A DNA stretch of 64,000 nucleotides, from contig JAODUP010000310.1 in the NCBI GenBank assembly GCA_025642065.1, positions 97,501-161,500 on the forward strand, read 5' to 3'. Below the pieces are notes generated by a model. It was not told the origin of the DNA, searched no databases, and was given only the letters and a program-made list of their open reading frames with translations. Both the position numbers and the translations under genes were made by a program. Below are positions 61,623 to 64,000 of this stretch, piece after piece. This DNA is from Paralvinella palmiformis (taxonomy: Eukaryota > Annelida > Polychaeta > Terebellida > Alvinellidae). Every line of letters starts with the position of its first letter. Position 1 is the stretch's first letter.

Positions 61623-63977
61623 CATGGTGAAGCAATCGTTGTCAGTAATAAAGCCGTTTTCTTGCAGAAAATGTACTATTTAAGTATGATTGTATAATTA
61701 ATCATCTAAGAATTCTTAATGTGCTGTTTGAAGTGTTAACATTAAGATGGATGTATTATTTGGAGGTGGTGCAGCATGTTTGTTTTGCAGTTGGTTCAAA
61801 GTACTTGGTCAGTCAGTATATTTCCATGTGTTTGGCTTAGGCAAAATAACACACACACGCACACATATACACACACAAACTTTGTAATTAGTTTCAGGTC
61901 TAGAATCAGTACTGACATATTATGTAAATACATAACAATAACATCGAGGAGAATATACTGTTCTAACTAAAAGAAAATCAGTCTCAGACGTTTTAATCAT
62001 TAACAGTCCAACCATCCTGAAAGAAACACATTTTGCACACGGACATAAAAAAGAAGTGTACAAATGCTACTGTACTTGTTTGATCAAAATATATCAAGAT
62101 CTCTAAAAACAATTCTCTGTGATCAGACAACACAGTGTTAGATTAAATATGATGGTGACCTAACAGATAATGCATTCATATTTACAGACATACTGGCACA
62201 GACAGAAACACACACATTTATATCTGCGCAAGTTAATGGCTGATCCTGTTAATCCATTTTGTCTTTCATTTCAGTTGTTTTCTCTATGGGTGTTTAATGT
62301 CAGTCATAGGTATTGTCATAGCTAAGTCAATGTCCAACACAGACAGTTAAATATTCATGCCATTTCTCTAAACGGTAATATAATAATTCTTACAATTCTT
62401 ACATCCCCCTCACAAATCGGTTTGTTCACGTTTGTGTTTATCTTCTTATCCAGCTTGTCCTCTTCTTTCATTCTCGTTGTCAGGAATATTCTCCTTTATT
62501 TATAATACGTTTTACATTGCTCCTTATTAAGCCGAAGCCCAGCATCTGCGCTGTAAAAAAAAGAAAAGTTTGTGCTTTTTAAACTTTGCCTACTTGTATT
62601 TACAGCTCTTCACTGGCATCACCTAGCAGCCAGTCCAGCAGTCAGTCTGGTGGAGGCAGTTTCGAAGGCGGACGTTCGGCCTCTGGTGACTCTCATCAAG
62701 GGGAGTATGATGACCTGCACAATCATCTGATGTCTGCCATAGCGGCGCTACCGGCAGATTCTGAAAGGTCACCGAGGTCGGGGACGGAACCGGAGCAGAC
62801 AGGGACAGTCTCCCCTTCAGCTGTGTCACCTTTGTTATCGCGGACTGTCACAAGTACGTTGACCAACACTACAGACATATCAGCTTCGCCATGTGTTAGA
62901 CTTACCGATGTTAAATCACCACAGTCAGTTGATGGCTCCTGGGGTGCTCCACACAACATCGAGATACACAGAAAAGATGGCGAAAACTTGGGCATTAACA
63001 TAATTGGTAGGTCCTTTCTTTGGTTCCATTTGGAGATCATGTTGGCATCTTCTGAATCATGTATATGTATTCAACACTAGGTTTGAAACATTCAGTATCT
63101 TATATTTTAAGAAATATACACTCAAATGTTTTTGTATGCTGTTTACATAAACACATTGTGAACAAGCCAACTTAGATAATATATGAAATGTCTTTGTGCA
63201 TGTGTGTTTAATAATGATAATGTATATTTAATAAAGCACCCTTACTAGCAGGAGCCACTCAAGAGCACTGTAAAAATAATATGTAATATGATAATACCCC
63301 AAATAATATGTCTGTAAAAAAAAACCTTTATTGATTTAAAAGATATTAATTATTTATCTGTGAAAGCGACCATGAATAGGTGTGTTTTTAGAAGAGATTT
63401 AAATTTTTCAAGAGATGTTTGGGGGGTTCACAGAGAGAGGGGGAGGGCCAGAGAGTGGGGCTGTAATATAAAGGCTAGAAAATCTCAATGTGCACCACAC
63501 AAATACACATACTCGTCATTAAAAGTGAGAATTTCCTTTCTGCCACAGGAGGACGTGTAGATATGTTTCACATGTCACCTGAGAAACCGTATTCCATGTC
63601 TGGTATATTCATCAAACATGTCTCGGAAAATAGTCCCGCTGGAAGGTCTGGGCTTCTAAAGAAAGGAGACCGAATACTTGAGGTAAACGAGTTATAACTA
63701 AATGTAGAATACGTTTTGAAACATTATCATCATAATGTAACGTGACGGTTTCCATTGAATAACAAAGGTCGTAAACAACTCCTATTCCTGAATACATGGT
63801 ACGATATTTTGCAATATTTATCATACAAATTCCACTTTGATAAGTTTGCTGTCCCCTTTTGATTAGGTTGATGGGTGCGACTTGAGAGATGCTACACACG
63901 ATGAAGCCGTAGCAGCAATTAAAAAAGCAACCACGCCAGTAAGATTTGCAATACAGAGTCTTATAGAACCTTCTTGG
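25121..63977 (+). CDS. MPDZ: Multi-PDZ scaffold protein, MPDZ (MUPP1)/PATJ-like; gene span, partial at both ends
   Basis: Twenty-two exons, all with AG acceptors and GT donors, join into one frame of 1562 codons with matching phase at every junction. Each PDZ domain matches MPDZ/PATJ in order: PDZ1 second half (fragment residues 1-45), PDZ2 (about 90-177), PDZ3 (246-334), PDZ4 (471-563), PDZ5 (655-740), PDZ6 (1229-1317), PDZ7 (1460-1560). Carboxylate-binding loops are visible: SGLGF, QGLGI, GGLGI, RGLGF, DQLGL, ENLGI. Family members are cytoplasmic scaffolds at tight/septate junctions that bind C-terminal tails of membrane proteins and, via an N-terminal L27 domain, Pals1/Stardust and Crumbs. 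L27 and the first half of PDZ1 were not found, and the 3' end lies beyond the window. Vertebrates have two paralogues (13 PDZ in MPDZ, 10 in PATJ). Only seven domains are visible here, so I cannot say which copy number applies. The family call is very secure; the exact orthologue name is less so. Confidence 0.95.
26460..26860. repeat. Degenerate repeat of GTTAGCTGTTATAGCC / AGTCCACGAT words
   Basis: Words such as CCATTAGTCCATGACGTTAG, CAATAGTCCACGATTTTA and TGGTCCACGATGTTGGCTGT recur every 40-60 bases. It reads as an old, decayed tandem array. Confidence 0.6.
27706..27850 (+). mobile_element. Degenerate tRNA-like element
   Basis: GGTACAGTGATTAGGCTGTT and GTGGATTCCAATCCAACT resemble decayed A and B boxes. 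The following text mentions no known body. Weak call. Confidence 0.3.
29964..30090 (+). mobile_element. tRNA-derived SINE, variant subfamily, 3' truncated
   Basis: Reads GGCACCTCTATGACCTAAC, GGGTTCAAAACCTGG and GGCTATGTCAGACGGGTG, then diverges after the TTTCACTGCGCTTC segment. It lies in the intron between exons A and B. Confidence 0.75.
31790..31850. repeat. (CT)n(GAT)n microsatellite
   Basis: CT array followed by GAT triplets. Confidence 0.93.
32651..32727. repeat. 19-bp tandem repeat, four units
   Basis: Unit ACATATGACACTTTAGAGG, repeated with one to four changes per unit. Confidence 0.8.
33254..34320. repeat. 26-bp minisatellite, about 31 good units then decayed
   Basis: Unit GACAGCCAGTGAGGGTGATA plus TGTTGG, repeated in register from 33254 to about 34060, then degrading toward 34320. 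Two variants alternate (GAGAGTGGTA and GAGGGTGATA). Because 26 is not a multiple of three, it opens long false frames on the minus strand. Confidence 0.95.
35559..35678 (+). mobile_element. tRNA-derived SINE with internal deletion
   Basis: Head and body are present, but the segment between A and B boxes is deleted (GTAGTGCGTTCGAAC). It ends at CATTTAGCC without the tail. Confidence 0.78.
36930..37020. repeat. (CA)n(AT)n(AC)n compound microsatellite
   Basis: AC/AT/AC arrangement in the exon A-B intron. Confidence 0.92.
38015..38066. repeat. 26-bp perfect tandem duplication
   Basis: TCCATGCATTCATCTCACAA plus CTTAA(C/T) occurs twice back to back, differing only at the last base. Confidence 0.9.
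39118..39172. repeat. GC/GT compound microsatellite
   Basis: A short GC alternating tract then (GT)n, about 400 bases before exon B. Confidence 0.92.
39571..39705 (+). CDS. MPDZ: Exon B: first half of PDZ2
   Basis: The acceptor TATTTTTCAG is followed in phase 0 by [13 protein letters not shown], the loop [13 protein letters not shown] and [14 protein letters not shown]. This is nearly the same as PDZ2 of MPDZ/PATJ. The donor is AGG|GTAAGA, phase 0. The intron falls right before the conserved DGR turn, as in PDZ1, so intron positions inside repeated domains are partly shared. The exon is 135 bp and isolated by 14.2 kb upstream. Confidence 0.96.
39706..40999 (+). other. Intron B-C
   Basis: It contains one near-complete copy of the hairpin-ended core repeat (40170-40298) preceded by a GCGT array, a poly-C run near 40390, and a (GT)n array (40933-40966) about 30 bases before the exon C acceptor. 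Confidence 0.8.
40170..40298 (+). repeat. Core repeat, near-complete copy 6
   Basis: The best copy: TTTTAGCTGTGTATAATAAG to the perfect 8-bp terminal hairpin TGAGACAT/ATGTCTCA. It is preceded by a GCGT array and lies in the intron between exons B and C. Hairpin end, lack of flanking target duplication and microsatellite link recall non-autonomous Helitron-like elements of bivalves, but no CTRR end is seen. Confidence 0.88.
41000..41287 (+). CDS. MPDZ: Exon C: second half of PDZ2 and linker with short polyglutamine
   Basis: The acceptor ATTTTACAG lies just after a (GT)n array. The frame reads [18 protein letters not shown], then [21 protein letters not shown], completing PDZ2. The remaining 50 residues are linker, including five consecutive CAG codons near 41240. 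The donor is CAG|GTCGGT, phase 0, a weaker site than its neighbours. Read-through would give a short extension ending at a stop near 41323. Confidence 0.95.
41288..44628 (+). other. Intron C-D, 3.3 kb
   Basis: It holds a GT/AT/GT compound microsatellite (about 41700-41770) and a long AC/GA/GAT compound microsatellite (about 42629-42850). The rest is unique sequence with no exon signals I can support. Confidence 0.75.
42629..42850. repeat. AC / GA / GAT / GGT compound microsatellite
   Basis: The most complex simple-sequence block: CA repeats, then alternating GA arrays, GAT triplets and GGT triplets. The GA-GAT-GGT block is itself repeated two to three times. Confidence 0.93.
44629..44767 (+). 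CDS. MPDZ: Exon D: linker and first part of PDZ3
   Basis: The acceptor TTGCCACCAG is followed in phase 0 by [20 protein letters not shown], then [19 protein letters not shown], the beta1-beta2 strand pair of PDZ3. It ends one base into a codon (donor GCTG|GTAAAC), completed by exon E. The intron starts with a long (GT)n array only about ten bases after the donor. Confidence 0.95.
44768..45934 (+). other. Intron D-E
   Basis: Two long (GT)n arrays lie within 170 bases of the donor (44776-44812 and 44878-44938), and a CT/GT array lies at 45765-45811. No coding signal is seen. Confidence 0.8.
44776..44938. repeat. Two (GT)n arrays and (GA)n right after the exon D donor
   Basis: Arrays at 44776-44812 and 44878-44938. 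The first begins about ten bases after the 5' splice site. Confidence 0.95.
45935..46026 (+). CDS. MPDZ: Exon E: middle of PDZ3
   Basis: The acceptor is ACCAAACAG. Two bases complete Asp, and the frame then reads [16 protein letters not shown] followed by [13 protein letters not shown]. This matches PDZ3 of MPDZ closely. The donor is GCT|GTAAGT, phase 0. At 92 bp it is one of the smaller exons. Confidence 0.95.
46128..46199. repeat. (CT)n(AT)n(AC)n compound microsatellite
   Basis: Three arrays in succession in the exon E-F intron. Confidence 0.95.
46341..46476 (+). CDS. MPDZ: Exon F: end of PDZ3
   Basis: The acceptor TACTAACAG contains a branch-point-like TACTAAC directly at the splice site. 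The frame reads [19 protein letters not shown] and [12 protein letters not shown], the alphaB helix and last strand of PDZ3, then about a dozen linker residues. The donor is ATCA|GTAAGT, phase 1. Confidence 0.95.
46942..47160 (+). CDS. MPDZ: Exon G: PDZ3-PDZ4 linker
   Basis: The acceptor is TTTCTCCAG. Two bases complete Ile, and the frame continues [20 protein letters not shown] through [13 protein letters not shown] to YANN. The donor is ATG|GTATGT, phase 1. The sequence is polar and Ser/Gln-rich with no recognised domain. It is called an exon because its phases (1 in, 1 out) fit both neighbours and the splice signals are good. The frame stays open past the donor to 47321, which explains a longer apparent ORF. 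Confidence 0.85.
47893..48089 (-). mobile_element. tRNA-derived SINE, full length, with perfect target duplication
   Basis: Complete minus-strand copy. Exact 12-bp repeats CATAAATTGACT flank it at 47881-47892 and 48090-48101, which shows insertion by retrotransposition. Confidence 0.93.
48238..48568 (+). mobile_element. Second SINE type with L2-like 3' tail
   Basis: A tRNA-like start (GATAGCGCAGATAGTTAGAGC) is followed by about 300 bp of body. The end, GTAAAGTGCCTTAGAGC then GGGGGCTATATAAATATCA and (ATT)n, resembles the common 3' tail shared by many SINEs and L2-clade LINEs. It is distinct from the ATC-tailed family. Confidence 0.72.
48893..48980 (+). mobile_element. tRNA-like SINE head
   Basis: GATGGTGCAGTTGGTAGAGC is an A-box region and GTGGGTTCGAACCACC a B-box stem-loop. 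It does not fold into a full tRNA (no acceptor pairing seen), so it is called a tRNA-derived element head. Confidence 0.55.
50975..51058 (+). CDS. MPDZ: Exon H: PDZ3-PDZ4 linker, acidic
   Basis: The acceptor is TTGACTGTAG. Two bases complete Gly, and the frame then reads [20 protein letters not shown] and ends AANLY. The donor is TACA|GTAAGT, phase 1. Together with exon I it corresponds to the short conserved stretch before PDZ4 in MPDZ (an acidic run followed by a W-containing segment). Confidence 0.88.
51239..51318 (+). CDS. MPDZ: Exon I: pre-PDZ4 segment and first strand
   Basis: The acceptor is GTCCCTCAG. Two bases complete Ser, and the frame then reads [20 protein letters not shown] and DGFEIV. 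The WxxxxG..FEIV pattern matches the segment that leads into PDZ4 in MPDZ. The donor is GTC|GTAAGT, phase 0. The intron to exon J is only 145 bp. Confidence 0.92.
51341..51549 (+). repeat. MPDZ: Left arm of inverted duplication (intron I-J end and exon J start)
   Basis: It starts with ATGGATGGAG and runs through the exon J acceptor into 86 coding bases. Its reverse complement recurs at 52645-52854. The arms differ by one base in a T run (three T here, four there). The functional splice site sits here, so this is taken as the source copy. Confidence 0.95.
51464..51637 (+). CDS. MPDZ: Exon J: first part of PDZ4 (partly duplicated in inverted orientation downstream)
   Basis: The acceptor CCCATGGCAG is followed in phase 0 by [19 protein letters not shown], then [18 protein letters not shown] and GDELLE. 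The GGLGI loop and GPVG turn match MPDZ PDZ4. The donor is GAG|GTCTGT, weaker than average. The first 86 bases of this exon and the upstream 123 bases of intron recur as an inverted copy at 52645-52854. Confidence 0.95.
51866..52285 (+). CDS. MPDZ: Exon K: end of PDZ4, linker, first part of PDZ5
   Basis: The acceptor ATCAAAAG has a poor pyrimidine tract. The frame reads [19 protein letters not shown] and [13 protein letters not shown], finishing PDZ4. About 85 linker residues follow, then [20 protein letters not shown] and SILDYQ of PDZ5. The donor is CAG|GTAAGT, phase 0. The [10 protein letters not shown] segment is strongly conserved in the family. Phases 0/0 mean that skipping it would keep the frame but break two PDZ domains. 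Confidence 0.95.
52645..52854 (-). repeat. Right arm of inverted duplication: reversed copy of the exon J region
   Basis: Read on the minus strand, it reproduces the last 123 bases of the intron before exon J, the AG acceptor and the first 86 coding bases of PDZ4. The sequence is identical except for one extra base in a homopolymer. It is not part of the mRNA as predicted. The near-identity implies a very recent event or an assembly artefact. Confidence 0.95.
53001..53170 (+). mobile_element. tRNA-derived SINE with target duplication
   Basis: Head GCGCCTCCATGGTCTAAC, B box GAGTTCGAATCTCAG, body and tail are present, with a small deletion between the boxes. AATTATTTGG occurs at 52991-53000 and 53171-53180, an exact 10-bp target duplication. 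Confidence 0.92.
53819..54064 (+). CDS. MPDZ: Exon L: rest of PDZ5
   Basis: The acceptor CTTTCTTCAG is followed by [19 protein letters not shown], then [19 protein letters not shown] and [19 protein letters not shown]. This is the best-conserved stretch of the gene when compared with MPDZ PDZ5. The donor is TTT|GTAAGT, phase 0. Confidence 0.97.
54065..54548 (+). other. Intron L-M
   Basis: Unique sequence apart from an AT/AC/AT compound microsatellite at about 54284-54353. Confidence 0.75.
54284..54353. repeat. (AT)n(AC)n(AT)n compound microsatellite
   Basis: Symmetric AT-AC-AT arrangement in intron L-M. Confidence 0.95.
54549..54806 (+). CDS. MPDZ: Exon M: proline-rich linker after PDZ5
   Basis: The acceptor GTGTGCAG is followed in phase 0 by [19 protein letters not shown], then a run rich in Pro ([23 protein letters not shown]) and an acidic end. 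Several PxxP motifs could bind SH3 or WW domains, which is an inference. The donor is GAG|GTAGGC, phase 0. No folded domain is seen. Confidence 0.85.
54807..55754 (+). other. Intron M-N
   Basis: An (AT)n array of about 70 bases (54863-54932) lies some 55 bases after the donor. The rest is unique sequence. Confidence 0.7.
54863..54932. repeat. (AT)n microsatellite
   Basis: About 70 bases of AT, interrupted once, in intron M-N. Confidence 0.95.
55755..55808 (+). CDS. MPDZ: Exon N: 18-codon mini-exon in linker
   Basis: The acceptor TTTTTGACAG is followed by 18 codons reading [18 protein letters not shown], then the donor AAG|GTATAT. Phase is 0 on both sides, so it could be a cassette exon. The call rests on flanking splice signals, an open frame and fit with exons M and O. 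There is no homologue I recognise, so it is less certain than its neighbours. Confidence 0.65.
56028..56858 (+). CDS. MPDZ: Exon O: large Ser/Pro-rich linker exon
   Basis: At 831 bp this is the largest exon. It starts after CAATCAATCAG with [14 protein letters not shown] (a short charged, possibly helical stretch). Long serine runs, many TSP/SSP phospho-type motifs and a basic proline-rich end follow ([15 protein letters not shown] near 56775), a good SH3-ligand candidate. The donor is CAG|GTGAGA, phase 0 on both sides. It carries no domain and is probably intrinsically disordered. Coding status is well supported by an uninterrupted 277-codon frame with strong codon structure. Confidence 0.92.
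56859..57572 (+). other. Intron O-P
   Basis: AT-rich unique sequence with one (AT)n array at about 57290-57327. Confidence 0.75.
57573..57650 (+). CDS. MPDZ: Exon P: short linker exon
   Basis: The acceptor AATATTTCCAG is followed by [15 protein letters not shown] and then [10 protein letters not shown], with donor GCT|GTAAGT. It has 26 codons, phase 0 on both sides, so it is another possible cassette. Composition continues the Ser/Pro theme of exons O and Q. Confidence 0.82.
57786..58032 (+). CDS. MPDZ: Exon Q: Ser/Pro linker and start of PDZ6
   Basis: The acceptor ATGTTTTAG is followed by [19 protein letters not shown] and repeated SP motifs, then [14 protein letters not shown], the first strand of PDZ6. 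The donor CTAG|GTGAAC lies inside the carboxylate-binding loop: DQL is in this exon and GLSV in the next. Phase 1 out. Confidence 0.93.
58033..59060 (+). other. Introns Q-R and R-S (exon R lies between)
   Basis: AT-rich unique sequence. I see no repeat or coding signal outside exon R. Confidence 0.7.
58468..58669 (+). CDS. MPDZ: Exon R: central part of PDZ6
   Basis: The acceptor TTACTGTAG is followed by two bases completing Gly, then [38 protein letters not shown] and [19 protein letters not shown]. This matches MPDZ PDZ6 (its RDGRIAIGD and TNAQARAMLRR region). The donor is ATCAG|GTCAGT, phase 2. Confidence 0.95.
59061..59165 (+). CDS. MPDZ: Exon S: end of PDZ6 and linker
   Basis: The acceptor TGGATTTCAG is followed by one base completing Ser, then [20 protein letters not shown] and a short Pro-rich end. 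The ITY strand closes PDZ6 exactly as in MPDZ. The donor is CCTAA|GTGAGT, phase 2. The intron begins with GT-rich sequence and reaches a (GT)n array at 59218. Confidence 0.92.
59218..59273. repeat. (GT)n(GA)n microsatellite
   Basis: Lies about 50 bases after the exon S donor. Confidence 0.93.
60281..60424. mobile_element. MITE-like palindromic element
   Basis: The ends TTACAGTTAA and TTAACTGTAA are perfect inverted repeats. Complementarity extends about 50 bases inward (GGTAATATGTATATTAT pairs with ATAATATACATATTACC). The element has no coding sequence and sits between two GT-rich stretches, as if inserted into a (GT)n array. Confidence 0.82.
62606..63006 (+). CDS. MPDZ: Exon T: PDZ6-PDZ7 linker and start of PDZ7
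   Basis: The acceptor TGTATTTACAG is followed by one base completing Asn, then [18 protein letters not shown] and a Ser-rich, partly acidic linker of about 110 residues. [20 protein letters not shown], the first strands of PDZ7, follow. The donor is ATTG|GTAGGT, phase 1. The following exon restores the loop as NLGINIIGG. Confidence 0.93.
63007..63548 (+). other. Intron T-U
   Basis: AT-rich sequence, with a G/A-rich patch near 63418-63460. No repeat or exon is recognised. Confidence 0.7.
63549..63682 (+). CDS. MPDZ: Exon U: central part of PDZ7
   Basis: The acceptor CTGCCACAG is followed by two bases completing Gly, then [38 protein letters not shown] and GDRILE. The IFIKHV..SPAG..G.LK.GDRI pattern is diagnostic of PDZ7 in MPDZ/PATJ. 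The donor is GAG|GTAAAC, phase 0. Confidence 0.96.
63867..63977 (+). CDS. MPDZ: Exon V: end of PDZ7
   Basis: The acceptor TTTTGATTAG is followed by [20 protein letters not shown] and [13 protein letters not shown]. This completes PDZ7 and matches the VDG.DLRDA.H..AV..I...PV.F.VQS motif of the family. The donor is TGG|GTAAGC, phase 0. It is the last exon in the window and the gene must continue to the right. Confidence 0.95.
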
Positions 63978-64000
63978 GTAAGCGTCCACCAACATGCTAT

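Larger units (their letters stand above)
59166..62605 (+). other. Intron S-T, 3.4 kb
   Basis: It contains a (GT)n/GA array at 59218-59273, a MITE-like palindrome at 60281-60424 set inside a (GT)n array, and a (CT)n array at about 61585-61620. No exon is supported. Confidence 0.75.

Overview
The window is eukaryotic nuclear DNA. The evidence is split coding exons with GT..AG borders, very high microsatellite density and many tRNA-derived SINEs. The SINE load, the (GT)n-flanked core repeats and the encoded protein suggest a marine invertebrate, probably a lophotrochozoan such as a mollusc. That placement is an inference; nothing here fixes the species.

One protein-coding gene can be supported, on the + strand: a large multi-PDZ scaffold of the MPDZ (MUPP1) / PATJ (INADL) family. 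Twenty-two internal exons between 25121 and 63977 join without a single phase conflict into one open frame of 1562 codons. They encode, in order, the second half of PDZ1, complete PDZ2 to PDZ5, a long Ser/Pro-rich linker, PDZ6 and PDZ7. Both ends of the gene are missing. The N-terminal L27 domain and the first half of PDZ1 were not found upstream, and the gene continues past the right edge. Proteins of this family sit under the plasma membrane at tight or septate junctions, bind C-terminal tails of membrane proteins, and join the Crumbs-Pals1 polarity complex through L27.

Layout. 1-25120 holds no exon I can support. It carries microsatellites, an 18-bp minisatellite, nine or ten SINE copies and several copies of a hairpin-ended core repeat tied to (GT)n arrays. 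25121-25373 is the first recognised exon. 25374-39570 is a 14.2-kb intron with a large 26-bp minisatellite. 39571-47160 holds the PDZ2 and PDZ3 exons. 47161-50974 is an intron with three SINE-like elements. 50975-54064 holds PDZ4 and PDZ5. 54549-58032 holds the long linker, in exons that mostly start and end in phase 0. 57786-59165 holds PDZ6. 59166-62605 is an intron containing a MITE-like palindrome. 62606-63977 holds PDZ7.

The most unusual item is a near-perfect (1 indel) ~210-bp inverted copy of the PDZ4 acceptor region and exon start (51341-51549), placed in reverse orientation in a downstream intron (52645-52854). I found no new multi-gene system. The items worth a second look are this inverted exon duplicate, the mobile elements, and how they relate to splicing.
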